Part shown: positions 36,552 to 47,400 of the stretch, one piece after another
Numbering within the stretch: the stretch's first letter is position 1
How the letters are laid out: every line of letters starts with the position of its first letter
Source of the DNA: Methylocella tundrae
GTDB taxonomy: Bacteria > Pseudomonadota > Alphaproteobacteria > Rhizobiales > Beijerinckiaceae
Direction: 5' to 3'
Length of the DNA: 62,268 nucleotides
NCBI RefSeq assembly: GCF_901905185.1
Contig: NZ_CABFMQ020000082.1
Location: 1 to 62,268, forward strand
Position numbers and translations under genes: made by a program
The notes under the pieces: model-generated
Databases searched by the model: none
What the model was told of the DNA's origin: nothing
What the model saw: the letters and a program-made list of their open reading frames with translations, nothing else

Positions 36552-37490
36552 TCACCCGCCGCCGGCGCTGAACCGCCAGACCGGGACGCCGAGCTTCCTC
36601 GCCTTGTCGGCGAGATTGTCCTGGATGCCCGTGCCGGGGAAAACCAAAACTCCAATCGGCAGGACGTCGAGCATTGCGTCATTGCGCTTGAAGGGCGCGG
36701 CCTTGGCGTGTTTGGCCCAGTCGGGTTTGAAGGTGATCTGCGAGACCTTGCGATTGTCGGCCCATTTGGCGGCGATCAGCTCGGCGCCCTTCGGCGAGCC
36801 GCCATGCAGCAGCACCATGTCCGGATGCTTGGCGTGGACCTTGTCAAGCCGGTCCCAGATCAGGCGGTGATCGTTGAAGTCGAGGCCGCCGGTGACGGCG
36901 ATCTTGGGGCCCGCCGGTAAAAGCACCTCGTTGTCGGCGCGCTTCTTCGCGGCGATAAAATCGCGGCTGTCGATCATCGCCGAAGTCAGCGCGCGGTGAT
37001 TGACCTTCGATCCCGAACGCGGCCGCCAAGTCGAATGGGCATGGCGCTCAAACTGCTCGGCGGCCTGGTCGCGAAAGAACTCCATGCAGTTCCTGCGCTC
37101 GATCAGCGTCTGGCCTTCTCCCGTGAGGCGTTCGAGTTCAACCGAGCGGATTTCCGAACCGTCCTGCTCGTTTTGGCAGCGGCGATGCGCCTGTTCATTT
37201 TCGTCGAGGTCGCGTTCAATCCGACCGACGGCGCGGTGGAAGAGGTTGACGGTCGACCAGAGCAGATCCTCGAGATCGGGTTCGAGGCGGGTGTCGGCCA
37301 GCGCGACGACGAGGGCGTCGAAGATATCGGCGATGCTGACGGCGATCACGCCCGCGTCGGGCAGCGGTCTCGGATCGGGTTCGTCCTGGAAGGGACGATA
37401 GCCATAGAGCTGCAGTTCGGTGAGCACGCGGTCTGTGGGGGATGAGGCATGCGGCGGCTCGTCGCCGGAGTTGTCGTGGTCGCTGGTCAT
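36552..37490 (-). CDS. DUF2493 (SLOG-type) plasmid protein
   Basis: 312 residues from ATG 37490. The C-terminal 130 residues hold the DUF2493 Rossmann-like SLOG domain: KIAVTGGLDFNDHRLIWDRL, then DMVLLHGGSPKGAELIAAKW and GVLVFPGTGIQDNLADKA. The N-terminal half is acidic and helical. DUF2493 proteins accompany Toprim, ParB and DUF932 genes on rhizobial plasmids, exactly as here. The ligand is presumed to be a nucleotide derivative by SLOG membership. It is intact. Confidence 0.88.
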   Translation of the reverse strand: MTSDHDNSGDEPPHASSPTDRVLTELQLYGYRPFQDEPDPRPLPDAGVIAVSIADIFDALVVALADTRLEPDLEDLLWSTVNLFHRAVGRIERDLDENEQAHRRCQNEQDGSEIRSVELERLTGEGQTLIERRNCMEFFRDQAAEQFERHAHSTWRPRSGSKVNHRALTSAMIDSRDFIAAKKRADNEVLLPAGPKIAVTGGLDFNDHRLIWDRLDKVHAKHPDMVLLHGGSPKGAELIAAKWADNRKVSQITFKPDWAKHAKAAPFKRNDAMLDVLPIGVLVFPGTGIQDNLADKARKLGVPVWRFSAGGG

Positions 37491-37861
37491 CGGGGCTTTC
37501 CCTCGTCGGATGGACCGCGCCCATCGCGGCCTTCGTGGCGACGAAAGGCGGTCAAGCGGATCGGTCCTACACCCGCAGCGAAGCGGAGGGCCGAAGCGCG
37601 AGCGGAGGATGGCGGAGCCGGATTGTTTTGCTTGGCGATGCAAAGGCGGCGATCCGGGGTCCCCACGTGACCTGTCGCGCGGGGTGGTCGCCGCCGGCGG
37701 AAAAGAATCGGGCGCAGCCATTGCAGGGACGAGCCGCTTGCCGCCCAATCGCCCTCTTGAGAAGGCCGAGGGCGCGGTCCTCTCCGACGGCCGGGGCAAG
37801 CGACAAACACGGACGCACCGCCATAACGGCGGGGGCGCCGACCTCATCCTCCCTTTCCGGT
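37491..37861. other. Intergenic region, DUF2493 / Toprim
   Basis: 371 bp with no recognised gene on either strand. Such a spacer is usual at this point of the backbone; I see no clear promoter or hairpin. Confidence 0.4.
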
Positions 37862-38917
37862 CTACGCCGCCAGCCCCATGAACCGGACGACGTCCTGCGG
37901 CGCGATCTGGATCCTGACCGCCGTCCGGAGCGCAGCGACGCCGAGGAGGCGCAGATCTTCGTTGAAGTCGCCGAGCATCGACGACAGCGCGATCGCTTCG
38001 ATCCCGGCCTCCTGCGCCCGCTCGATCAATGCCTTCGTCGCGCCGTGGCCGGCGGGATCGTCGTCGCGCGCAATATAGAGCCGGCGTAGCGTATCGGGAA
38101 ACAGGATCGCGGCGAGATGCGCGGCCGAGAGCGCCGCCATCATCGGCATGGCAGGCAGGACGCAGCGCAGCGACAGCATGGTCTCGACGCCCTCGCCTGC
38201 CGCCATGACCTCGCCAGTCGCGCCGAAGCGCACGGCGTGCCCGAGAAGCTCACCCATCGCGCGCCGCGGCGTGTCGATCGGCGCCTTCCCGAGCATCACT
38301 GTATGGAAATCGTCAGGATCGAGCCAGGTCCGATGCGCGCCGGTGATCTTGCCGTTGAGATCGGTGACGGCGGCGATCATCGCCGGCCAAGTCTCGGCCG
38401 GACTGTGCTCGTCGGGCCGGTAGTAACAGCGCGGATGAAAGCGTAGCGAGCAGGTTCCGTGCAACGCCGTGATGCCGCGCTTCCGGAGATATGTTTCGAC
38501 GCGCGTGCCCGACATCGGCTGCGACATCGCGAACAGCCGGCGCGCCGCTTCGGGCGATCCGGCCGCCCCCGAGGGCGGCTTTCGCCTCGGTCGCGGATCG
38601 GGATCAGAATCCGGCAGGCTAAGAAAGGCCCAGGCCTCGTCGGCGACGTCCTTGAAGTCGATCAAGCCGCAGGATTCGCGAATGATATCGAGCAGGTCGC
38701 CATGCTCCCCGGTGGCGGCGTCGGTCCATTTGCCGGCGACGCCTCTGCCGGCTTCGGGGCCCTTAAGGCGCACGAACATCGAGCGCCCGGGCGTATTTCG
38801 CGCGTCGCCGACCAGCCAATACCGGCCCTCACGGCGGCCGTTGGACAGATATCGTCGGCACACTGCCTCGGCCTGATCGCCGAGGCGACGCGCCAGTTCC
38901 GCGGCATTTTCCGTCAT
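37862..38917 (-). CDS. Toprim-domain primase-like protein (DUF7146 type)
   Basis: 351 residues. An N-terminal zinc-less primase-like region (CRRYLSNGRREGRYWLVGD, then HGDLLDIIRESCG) precedes the Toprim fold: GEGVETMLSLRCV, carrying the catalytic Glu, and RLYIARDDDPAGHGA, carrying the DxD. These plasmid and ICE proteins are thought to prime the transferred or replicating strand. A hairpin with a T-run lies just upstream of its start, so its expression may depend on read-through from parB. Confidence 0.85.
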   Translation of the reverse strand: MTENAAELARRLGDQAEAVCRRYLSNGRREGRYWLVGDARNTPGRSMFVRLKGPEAGRGVAGKWTDAATGEHGDLLDIIRESCGLIDFKDVADEAWAFLSLPDSDPDPRPRRKPPSGAAGSPEAARRLFAMSQPMSGTRVETYLRKRGITALHGTCSLRFHPRCYYRPDEHSPAETWPAMIAAVTDLNGKITGAHRTWLDPDDFHTVMLGKAPIDTPRRAMGELLGHAVRFGATGEVMAAGEGVETMLSLRCVLPAMPMMAALSAAHLAAILFPDTLRRLYIARDDDPAGHGATKALIERAQEAGIEAIALSSMLGDFNEDLRLLGVAALRTAVRIQIAPQDVVRFMGLAA

Positions 38918-38933
38918 CGCATCCTCCGAGACG

Positions 38934-39000
38934 AAAAAAGGCCCGCCACCCGGGGTCCCCGCGAAGCCTGCTTCGCGGAGTGGCCCGAGCCGGCGGGTCC
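38934..39000 (-). terminator. Nested hairpin with T-run between parB and Toprim gene
   Basis: On this strand an outer stem GGCGGG/CCCGCC encloses an inner stem CCGCGAAG-CAGG-CTTCGCGG, and TTTTTT follows. It stands 17 bases before the Toprim start. An intrinsic terminator or attenuator for parB transcription. Confidence 0.65.
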
Positions 39001-39025
39001 AGAGGGTTGACTTGTTGTTACTTGG

Positions 39026-41158
39026 CTACTCGGCCGCGTTGGCGTGCGATTTGGCCGCGACCGGCTCGTCCTCTGCCGAAGACTCCACTTCGATCATGAC
39101 CGCTTCGTCGCCGTCGGCCGCTGTTTCCTGACCAGCCGAGTCCAACGACGTGATCCCACCATCTTCCGGAGCAAGGGACGACGAGACAATCGCCCGGCCC
39201 GGCGTACGCAGCGGTTGCGGCAGCCAGGCGGAGCCGGCGAGCAGAGCCTCGGCCTTTTCGGCCATGTCGCCCTTCTTCAGATGATCGAGGAGCTGCGCCG
39301 CCCGTTCGCCTCTGGCCTCGCGGACCGCGCCAAGGATGCGCGCCTTCGTCACCCGCGCGAGGTAGTTTTCCACCGTCGGCATCCATCCTGCCGCGGCCAT
39401 GTCGAGGTGGAGGGCCTCGGCCAAGCGATCTGCATAGGCGACCGCGCGCGGCCGGCGATTGTACGGCTCGAACATCGCGTTCACCGACAGCGAGACGCAG
39501 TGGGCGAAGAGCGCGTAGCGGCTATCAACGTCGAACGCGGTCAACGCAGCCCATAGGTCGATCGGCTCCTTCGGCAGGTTGGAAGCCCAAGTATGATGGC
39601 GTTGATCGAAGCGGGCGGCAAGCGCCGTATCGTTCAACCCCGGCGCCTGCGCGCCGAAGCCGACGCTCTTCAGATCGAGCTCCAGACAGGAGTCGGCCGC
39701 ATAGCGGTAGAACGCCTTCAGGCAAAGCGCATGAAGGGCCGCGAGGAAAGCCACATCCGGCTGTTCGCCCAGCGCGTGGCGCAGGGCCAAGGTCCGATGG
39801 GCCGTCAGCTCCGTCATCAGTCGGTCGGGAATCGGCCGCAGTCCTTCATCCTCGTCTGGTTCGACGGATTCTTCCGATTCGGCGTGCAGGCTCTCTCCGC
39901 CATACTCGGCGCGCGCCGTCATGGCGTCGGGCGTCTCGCCCTCCGTTCCGACGTGCGGACCCGACTCGGGTTCGACCGGCAGTTCATCTTCCGGACGAAC
40001 GTAACCCCGCTCGACGCGGAGGCTGCCCGAACCGTCGATGCTGACGAAGGCGCCGGCGCGGACGATCTCGTCGGGATCGAACGCCACCGGCCGATCGTCA
40101 AAGGCGGCGAGCGCCGTCTCGATCTCGCCGAGACGCTGGTCAGCCTTCTCGGGCAGCTCCTCCGCTTCGGCGTAAGTCTGCTCCAACTCGTCGTATTCGG
40201 CCTGAAGCGCGTCGCGGGCGGCTCGTTCTTCGGCGGCAAGGCGAACTTCCTCGCCGCGGAGCTGGCGCAGACCATAGGCGTGCACATAAGGAAACTCCGG
40301 CGCCACCTCGATCCATTTCCAGCCCTCGGCGCGGATCGCCTCGGCCTCGCGTTCGAGCTTTTCGGCAACGAGACGATCGACGAGCGCGACGTCCTGCAGC
40401 CAGCCGCCGTCATCGCCCTGGAACAGATCGCGGAGAATGCCGCCGCCAGCCTCCTGATATCTCTCCAGCCCGATGAACTGGGCGCGCTTGTCCGCCGCCC
40501 GCACCGCGCCTTCCGTCAGCATGCGGCGGATGACATAGGGCTCCTTGCTGTAGGACTGCGAAAGCCGCTCGAACACCTGCTCCTGGCGCTCATGGTCGCC
40601 GTTGACGGTAAAGGCCATGAGTTGGTCGAGCGTCATGCCGTCCCCGGCATAGACGTCGAGCAGTTTTGGCGAGATCGACGCCAGCCGCAGGCGCTGCTTC
40701 ACCACCGCGACCGAGACGAAGAAGGCGGCGGCGATCTCCTCTTCGGACTGGCCTTTCTCGCGCAGCGCCAGGAAGGCCCGGAACTGATCCAGCGGATGCA
40801 GCGGCGCGCGCTGGATGTTTTCCGCCAGCGAGTCCTCTTCGGCGACGCCCTCTTCGCGCACCACGCACGGGACCGGCGCGGTCTTCGCCAGGCGCTTCTG
40901 CTTGACCAGCAATTCGAGGGCGCGGTAGCGGCACCCGCCAGCCGGGATCTCATAGATGCCGGTCTCCTTGCCGTCGCCGTCGCGCACCGGCCGGACGGTG
41001 AGGCCCTGCAGCAGGGTGCGCCGGGCGATGTCCTCGGCCAGCTCCTCGATCGACACGCCGGCCTTGATGCGCCGGACGTTCGATTGGGACAGGATGAGCT
41101 TGTCGAAGGGAATGTCGCGCGAAGCGCTGAGGGTGATTTTCTGAATGGCCTTGGCCAT
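39026..41158 (-). CDS. ParB/RepB/Spo0J-family protein, large plasmid form
   Basis: 710 residues from ATG 41158. ParB nuclease-like N-terminal domain: DKLILSQSNVRRIKAGVSIEE, then AGGCRYRALELL, ENIQRAPLHPLDQFRAF (boxes I-II), and an HTH-like region AFFVSVAVVKQRLRLASIS. The remaining 500 residues, with a coiled, acidic middle (about 300-420) and an Ala-rich C-terminus, are the plasmid-specific extension. It probably binds DNA and helps maintenance or regulates transfer genes. The cognate parA-like gene elsewhere in the window is dead. Intact throughout. Confidence 0.9.
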   Translation of the reverse strand: MAKAIQKITLSASRDIPFDKLILSQSNVRRIKAGVSIEELAEDIARRTLLQGLTVRPVRDGDGKETGIYEIPAGGCRYRALELLVKQKRLAKTAPVPCVVREEGVAEEDSLAENIQRAPLHPLDQFRAFLALREKGQSEEEIAAAFFVSVAVVKQRLRLASISPKLLDVYAGDGMTLDQLMAFTVNGDHERQEQVFERLSQSYSKEPYVIRRMLTEGAVRAADKRAQFIGLERYQEAGGGILRDLFQGDDGGWLQDVALVDRLVAEKLEREAEAIRAEGWKWIEVAPEFPYVHAYGLRQLRGEEVRLAAEERAARDALQAEYDELEQTYAEAEELPEKADQRLGEIETALAAFDDRPVAFDPDEIVRAGAFVSIDGSGSLRVERGYVRPEDELPVEPESGPHVGTEGETPDAMTARAEYGGESLHAESEESVEPDEDEGLRPIPDRLMTELTAHRTLALRHALGEQPDVAFLAALHALCLKAFYRYAADSCLELDLKSVGFGAQAPGLNDTALAARFDQRHHTWASNLPKEPIDLWAALTAFDVDSRYALFAHCVSLSVNAMFEPYNRRPRAVAYADRLAEALHLDMAAAGWMPTVENYLARVTKARILGAVREARGERAAQLLDHLKKGDMAEKAEALLAGSAWLPQPLRTPGRAIVSSSLAPEDGGITSLDSAGQETAADGDEAVMIEVESSAEDEPVAAKSHANAAE

Positions 41159-41308
41159 CTCGGTTTCTCCGCGACGGGCGCCGAGAGCCTCTCTCTCGGC
41201 TTCCAACCCGTCACGAAAATTCAGCTTGCCTCTTCCTCTCGAATCTCGCGGCGCGCACGAAGCGGGGCGCCGTAGAGCCGCAGACGCGGCGCTGCGGCCT
41301 CACGATGA

Positions 41309-42511
41309 TCAGGCCGCACGCTCCAGCAGGATCTTGGCCTTGCCCTCAAGTTCCAGTCGCGCATCCTGGTGCGGCTTGGCGCGCGCCAGCGCGGAGACGC
41401 CCTGAACAAAATCGAACACGCTTTCGGGCGGCCGGCCTTCTTCGTCCAAGACAGTCGCGATCACCTTCGCGGTCTCCGCCTTGCTGAAGCCGCGCTGGCG
41501 CAGGAATGCTTCGCGATCTTCGTCCTTGCGCGCGACGATTTTTTCGCGCGCCGCCTTGATCCCCGCGATGAAGGGGGCGGGCGAGGATTGAGCGAAACTG
41601 GTCAGCGCCGGCGCCGCCTCATGGGCGAAGCGCTGCGCGGCGAATTTGCTATGCCGGATGCTGATTTCCTCGAATCCCACGACGCCCCAGAGATTGCGGT
41701 TCATGCACACCGCGCGGAGATAGAAGGAGGCGATGCCGAGGGTCTTCGAACCCACTTCGCTGTTCCAGCAGTAGAAGCCGCGGAAATACAAGTCCGGGTC
41801 GCCGTTCGGCAGACGTCCACCCTCGATCGGATGTGTATCGTCCACCAGGAACAGGAAGACGTCGCGGTCGCTGGCGTAGAGCGTGGTGGTATCCTTGGTC
41901 ACGTCCACGAATGGGTTGTGGGTCATGGTCGCCCAGTCGAGCACGCCCGGCACTTTCCAGCGCGTGTCTCCCGTACCGTCTCCGGCGATCTTCATCACCG
42001 CGGCGACCAGCTCATGGTCCCAGATGCGGCCATAGTCCGGGCCTGTGACGGCGCGGAGTTCGACCCGGCCATCCTCCGCCTCCAGAGTCTTTACCAGCTC
42101 GGCGCGGTGAGTAAGCAGACCGTGCTGGAGGTTGATCGCAGCCAGGGGAGCCGGCAGATCGCGCAGATAGCCCGACGGCGCGCCGACCAGGCCGCAGAGC
42201 TGGCCGAAGCTCCAATGCGTCGGAACAACCCGCGCTTCTCTATCGGGCACGATCAGCGCCAGCCGCCCGGCGTCGTCTCGATTGGCTTCAACCCGGACGG
42301 TGCGGCTCTCGACGGTTCGGGCCGTTGCCCGATCCGCTCGGGCGCGGACCGCGGCATAGAGCTCCGACAGCGACAGATAGCGCTCGTCGTCCGGTCGAGA
42401 GAACCATTCGGACGAGACGCGGCCGATCCTCTCGCCACGCGAGACGTCGACCTTGAATCCGGGCGAAACCGCTCGATCGGCAGCAGAAGCGCGCGAAGTA
42501 TTGACGTTCAT
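41309..42511 (-). CDS. DUF932 domain plasmid protein
   Basis: 400 residues from MNVNTSRASA. DUF932 core: RYLSLSELYAAVRARAD, then WSFGQLCGLVGAPSGYLRDL, VELRAVTGPDYGRIWDHEL and CMNRNLWGV. Such proteins are common beside ParB-like genes on plasmids, ICEs and phages; no activity is established. It lies upstream of parB on the same strand and may share its promoter. Confidence 0.88.
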   Translation of the reverse strand: MNVNTSRASAADRAVSPGFKVDVSRGERIGRVSSEWFSRPDDERYLSLSELYAAVRARADRATARTVESRTVRVEANRDDAGRLALIVPDREARVVPTHWSFGQLCGLVGAPSGYLRDLPAPLAAINLQHGLLTHRAELVKTLEAEDGRVELRAVTGPDYGRIWDHELVAAVMKIAGDGTGDTRWKVPGVLDWATMTHNPFVDVTKDTTTLYASDRDVFLFLVDDTHPIEGGRLPNGDPDLYFRGFYCWNSEVGSKTLGIASFYLRAVCMNRNLWGVVGFEEISIRHSKFAAQRFAHEAAPALTSFAQSSPAPFIAGIKAAREKIVARKDEDREAFLRQRGFSKAETAKVIATVLDEEGRPPESVFDFVQGVSALARAKPHQDARLELEGKAKILLERAA

Positions 42512-43119
42512 GGGGTATCTCCAAGACGGGCGCCGGAAGTCTCTCTCCCGAACCCAAAACCCGTCACGGAAAAACCGTCCGCACTCTCCCTCTCCAAAGG
42601 GGACGTGACCGCTCCGGTCACGATTCAAGTCGCGCTGTCGCGAGACGCGGGCGGGTGTCAGAAAACGGAGGCGCAGCCTCGGCTTCGCCGATCCATTCCG
42701 TTGCGACCGACTGATCGGTTTCGGAGGAAAACAATCCGAAGCGCCCTACCCGCACGAAGCCGTTCTGCAGGACGCGAGGAAACAAGCGGTCGGGACATTT
42801 GGAGGCTCGGTCGCTCCACCGGGTGTGGCGTCCAGGAGCGCTCATCAATCTGGTGGCGTTTAAAACGACGCTGGACGATCCTTGCAGCTTCAGCGGCAGA
42901 TCGCTCTCGCGCCGCGCTCCCAAAGATCATTGTTGACATTGTCTACGCTGTAGATTCGAAAATGAAATTGTGCGAGTCACAGAATCAGTCGGGATTCTGC
43001 CAGGGCGCGAAAGCCGATTATCGAATTTGCGGCGGCCCTGCTCCAAAGCTTCCGAAATAGAGAATCCAGGCCCGCTGAAAGCGCGGGCTCCCGTCAATCG
43101 AACAAGCAAAGAAGGCGTC
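42512..43119. other. Spacer between DUF932 and wHTH genes
   Basis: 608 bp. No convincing gene. Contains a promoter-like TTGACA followed by a dyad (listed separately) and a GC-rich hairpin, GCCCGC...GCGGGC, near 43071-43089 just ahead of the wHTH gene, possibly an attenuator. Confidence 0.45.
42933..42954 (+). promoter_or_regulatory. Promoter/operator candidate: TTGACA plus dyad
   Basis: TTGACA at 42933-42938 is followed by the dyad TCTAC-GCT-GTAGA at 42942-42954. A regulator bound there would cover a promoter directed at the wHTH gene at 43120. Confidence 0.3.
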
Positions 43120-43617
43120 ATGGCCACGGCATTGGAACAAATTGGCGCGAAGATCGCCGAACTCGAAGCGAAGATCGCCGATCTACGCGTAGCCGAGCGT
43201 GAGCTCCTGTCGCTCGAAAAGGCCGCGGCGCGAAAGACAGGAACAGCGTCGGCGCCAAAGCCGAGGCAAAAGCCAAGGCCGAAGGCGGCGCTGAAAGCAG
43301 AGGCAACCGCGACCCGCCGTCCAAAACTCGGCGGCGAGAAGGCTAGCGAGCCGTCCGCGACGCGCCAGACCATCGGCGCGGCAATCACCGAGGTTCTCGG
43401 CCAGCAGGGCGCTCTTTCGGCCACGAAGATCTCCGCGCACATCAAGGCCATGGGCCAGGACGTCTCCAATCGATCCGTATCCTTTGCGCTGCAGGCTTTG
43501 AAAAAGCGCGGGCTCGCCAAAAACACCGACGGGAAATGGGCGGCGCCGAAGACGCGCGGCCGACGCGCTCGTCCCTCGCCAGAGGCTAGCGGCGGCGAAA
43601 CTGAGGTTGCCGGTTGA
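43120..43617 (+). CDS. Winged-helix DNA-binding protein with coiled-coil N-terminus
   Basis: 165 residues from ATG 43120. Residues 1-32 form an amphipathic coil (IGAKIAELEAKIADLRVAER), then a basic Lys/Pro/Ala segment, then a winged helix (about 90-145: ITEVLGQQGALSATKISAHI, with SVSFALQALKKRGLAKNTDG). A small chromatin-like or regulatory protein, not assignable to a named family. It is followed by an HU-like gene, making this a nucleoid-protein pair. Confidence 0.65.
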   Translation: MATALEQIGAKIAELEAKIADLRVAERELLSLEKAAARKTGTASAPKPRQKPRPKAALKAEATATRRPKLGGEKASEPSATRQTIGAAITEVLGQQGALSATKISAHIKAMGQDVSNRSVSFALQALKKRGLAKNTDGKWAAPKTRGRRARPSPEASGGETEVAG

Positions 43618-43838
43618 AGAAGGCGCGGTTTCCGGCTGGTCAAGGTCGTTGAAGCCGCTGCCGCAGGACCAAGTCCGGGCCTGTGAGGAATTTCGTTGAA
43701 CGAAACGACGTCGTCGGCGAGCCATTTGAGTCATCCGATCGCGGCGCGCGCGGACGATTTCTGGTCGGACAATATCGAGGCGACGCCGTCCTTGCGTCGC
43801 TTTGCGGGGCGGCCGCGTCGATCTGGCGGATTGCAAAT

Positions 43839-44253
43839 ATGGCAGGAGGAGATTCGAGAGTGGTCAAGAAAGCAGTGCCGGCGAAGAAACCGGAAGGCGT
43901 CGCAAAGAAACAGAGCGCCGCAAGCGTAAGAGCCTCATCCGCCAAACCCGCGGCGGTGAAAGCGGCCGCGCCCCAAACGACGATCACGCTGAAGCAGAAC
44001 GGGGCTCAACTCGCTGAGGCGCATGAGCTTCCGAAACAACAGGTCGAAGCGATCTTCAGCGACATGATCGACAGCATCATCAAGCATCTCAAAAAAGGGC
44101 GCAAAAGTTCGCATCAGCGGAATTGGAATTTTGCAGGTCAAAAAGCGCGCAGCCCGGACGGGGCGCAATCCGGCGACGGGCGAGAGCATCAAGATCAAGG
44201 CGAGCAAGACGGTGAGTTTGCGAGTTGGGCAAGACCTCAAAGCCAAGATATGA
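43839..44253 (+). pseudogene. HU-family DNA-binding protein, one-base frameshift
   Basis: A basic Lys/Ala leader is followed by ITLKQNGAQLAEAHELPKQQ, then MIDSIIKHLKKG, the N-terminal half of HU/IHF. The second half (VRISGIGILQVKKRAARTGR, then GESIKIKASKTV to DLKAKI) is in another frame, joined at AAAAAAGGG (44091-44099), where one extra A shifts reading. A GTG at 43860 may be the real start. If the run is a sequencing or slippage artefact the protein is complete; otherwise it has lost its DNA-binding arms. Confidence 0.75.
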
Positions 44254-44426
44254 GGACGAACGAACGGCCCGCCCCAATGGCGGGAGACACCCGCGCGGCG
44301 GTCCTTTGCGTCGCGGCGTTCAGACTGTTGCTCTGGGCCGCAAACAGACGGTCCGCTTGCGAAAGGCTATGCTGTAAAGCAGACATGCCGTACGAGCTCC
44401 CGCCGATGTCAATTGTGATCAGGCCG

Positions 44427-47400
44427 CTACTCCGAGAAGCTTTGCCGCAACGCCAACTCGTGGAGTTGAACTCGGCTGAGAGGAGCCGGTGTATTGCTTG
44501 AGAGAAAAACCTTCGCCGGTGTGTCGTAGCCCTTGCGTACGGCCGGGCCAAGACACTCAATGACCTGTCGATCCAGCTTTTCCTGCTGGCCAAAAGGGTC
44601 AACCTCCTCGACGACATGTGACACCAGTCCGACGATGAACGAGAGACCTCGAGGCACGACTGTTCCGACAAGCTCACGCGCCCTTGGACACATCTTCTCC
44701 GCGTCGTCGTCGGAATCGGGATCTCCGCCCAATGCACGTTCGACCTCGCAAAGAGGCTTGCCGTTGATCCATGCGACGAGACCAGGGAGTATAAGCGCCA
44801 ACTCCTTGGCAGTGAGTTCTGCGCCCCGCTTTCGCCCGCATGATGCCATGAGCGACCGGCTTACGCCGCCCAGCAGCCAATGGCGGGCATCGTCGTCAGC
44901 CGTCAGCCAGTCGATCGTCCAGGTCAGCCATCCGCCGATCGTTATGGGCAACGATCCGGCGCCACCGGCGATCCTCTTTCGCAGCCGGAGCAGCAGGTTC
45001 ATCGACAGCCCGCTCTGAGAGGCGAGTTCCGCGATGGTGTTGTCGACCTCTCCCGGCGCATCCATCGCGATCGCCTTCTTGAGATCAGTGATCTTGGCTT
45101 CAAATTCCGCTTCGGAATGGCGCTTTCGTGCGGCGAACGCCCCGAACGACTTTCGAAGATCGAAAAGGACGTTGGGCTCCTCCGCTCCTTCCGCTTCGCG
45201 AAGCGCCGCCATTCGATTGACGACATAGCGGACATCGGGATCGATCGTTTGACCCTGCATGAGCCTGTCCAGCACGATCTCGAGCGGATCGGAGATCACG
45301 ACGCAGCGATCGTCTTCCGGAAGAACAGACTTCAGCTTTTTGATAACCTTCCTCCCCAAGGGCTCGCCTTCGGAGAAGCTGATGATCGGTTCGGGGATCA
45401 GCAGCACGACGCCATTGGCGAGATGACCTGCTCGACCGGCTCTGGCGGCGGCGTTCAGGATCTCATGTGCCTCGAGATCCGCGCGCCCCTTTTGTTCAGC
45501 GTCGGCGCGCTTGTCGCCAGCCAGGATCGCCAGTTGGGCAGGAAGGTTGAGGCCCTGGGCGAGTGTCGGTGTCGCGACGATGACCTTCGCGCCGTTGGCG
45601 CGTTTGAACATGCGTTCCGCGAGATCGCGCTCGAGGCGAAGCATGGCCGAGTTGTGTGGAACGGCGATCGCGGGTTGAGGGAGCAAGGAATGCTTGAGAC
45701 CGCCGAGTTCGGCCTCGAGCGCGTCCCAGCGTTCCTGCTCGGCTTCGGTGACGTCGATCTTCTCGTTCAGTTCGGCTGATATCTCGCCCGCGACCGAGAC
45801 CGCGTCGCTCTTCGTGTTGACGAACACAATGGATTTTAGACCGGTCCGAGTTGCGGAGATGGCCAGTTTGGCGGCGACACGATTCGCATTCGGCTTTATT
45901 TGGAGCGAACCATACTTGATGTCGCCGACGAGCTCGACGGGCGCGTCGAGCACCTGCGTCATACAGTGAGCCTGCTTTTGCCCCTGCCAATTATGTTGCA
46001 GTCCCCAGATCGCCCATGGGCGCGCGGCGAGTTCTCGCTTCGCGACAGCGCGAAGCCCCTTCGCCTTCTTCGCCTTTTTCGTGTTCTCGGCGAGCTGGGC
46101 GGCCATCGCAGCCTTCTTCGCGTCTTCCAGCTCTCCGTTTTTGTAGATCAGCACGCCTCGTGCCTGCCGGCTCGGCTTCCACAAGAGGTCAACGCACACG
46201 CAGTCGCGTCCGGTGAAATGATGGATCCAGTCGGCGAATTCGGGACCGTTCTTGAGCATCGCCGACAGGAAAAGCAGATCGGCATCGGGCGCGATGTGAT
46301 TGAATCCGAGGACGCAGAGCATGCCGTCGAGCGCACGCCGGATCTTGCCTGACTGGGGACTCAAGAGGTGGCATTCGTCAAAGACGAGAAGCCCCACATC
46401 TGAAAACGCTTCGGGTGCAAACGAGAGCATCGCGAGGCAACGCTCCGGCGTCATCACCTCGATATCCCTGAGCTGCGCGTCCAGTTGGAAGAGCAAATCA
46501 AAATCGCTGGAGACGACCGAGCCAAGGAGTTCCTGTGGGAAGATCTCCTGCAGATCGCCGGTGAGCTGCTCAACAAGAGCATGCGTCGGCGCGAGAAACA
46601 CGACCTTTTTGCCACGGGCGAGAGCGCCCGCCAGCTTCAGTGAAGAGACGGTCGTCTTGCCTGCTCCTGTGGGAAGGACCACAACGGCCGACTTGCCGGT
46701 ATCGTGGAAACCCTGCGCGACAGCCTCGCGGTGGTTCGGCCATAGGAACGGGAAAGCATTTGCTCTCGCGCGGATCCATTTCCCCCAAAATTTTGCGTCG
46801 GCTCCGCCGGGAGGGGGGAGGTCCGCGAGTGCGGCGCTGGCGATACCATCATGGGCCGCGATCAGGAGCGATGCGAGGTGATGCGGTCCTGCGTAAATGT
46901 TGAGGATATTGCCACCGAGCACATCGCCGTATTGATCGTCGAAGACAGCCGAGAGCTGCAGCACGCGCTCGAAGGCGGCGCGCGCCGTATCGAAACGTCC
47001 AACGGCGGGCTGCGGTGTTGGTAGTCCGAGGAAGCGCGCGGCAAGCGTCTCGATGCCGACAATGAGAGCCTCGAGCAGTGCTGCGAGCGCTTGCTCTTCC
47101 AGGCCAATCTCTCGACGCCTTGCCCGCCATCGCGACGCACGCTCGTAGATGCGGTCGAGCTGGCCGCGAGCCAGGTCGGCGACATTCTCAGACAGAATGG
47201 TCGCCTCGTAACTTTGACCATCACGACGGGGAAGGATGTGCGAGGCCGCTTCGTGGGCGTCGGCATATTGTTCTGCGGCAAGAAACAGCAGGGCGGCGGC
47301 GATCGTCGGATCGAGGCGGTCCCTGTCAACATTTGATACGACGGCGTGACCAGCAGATGCGGCCGCTTGCCGGCGCGCTAGGATTTGCTGGGCTGTTCCT

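Noticed and set aside
39593..41275. 560-codon open frame opposite parB
   Set aside because: Lies entirely antisense to a well-conserved ParB gene; composition is that of a GC-rich shadow frame.
41369..43060. 563-codon open frame opposite DUF932
   Set aside because: Antisense shadow that continues into non-coding DNA; no recognisable domain.
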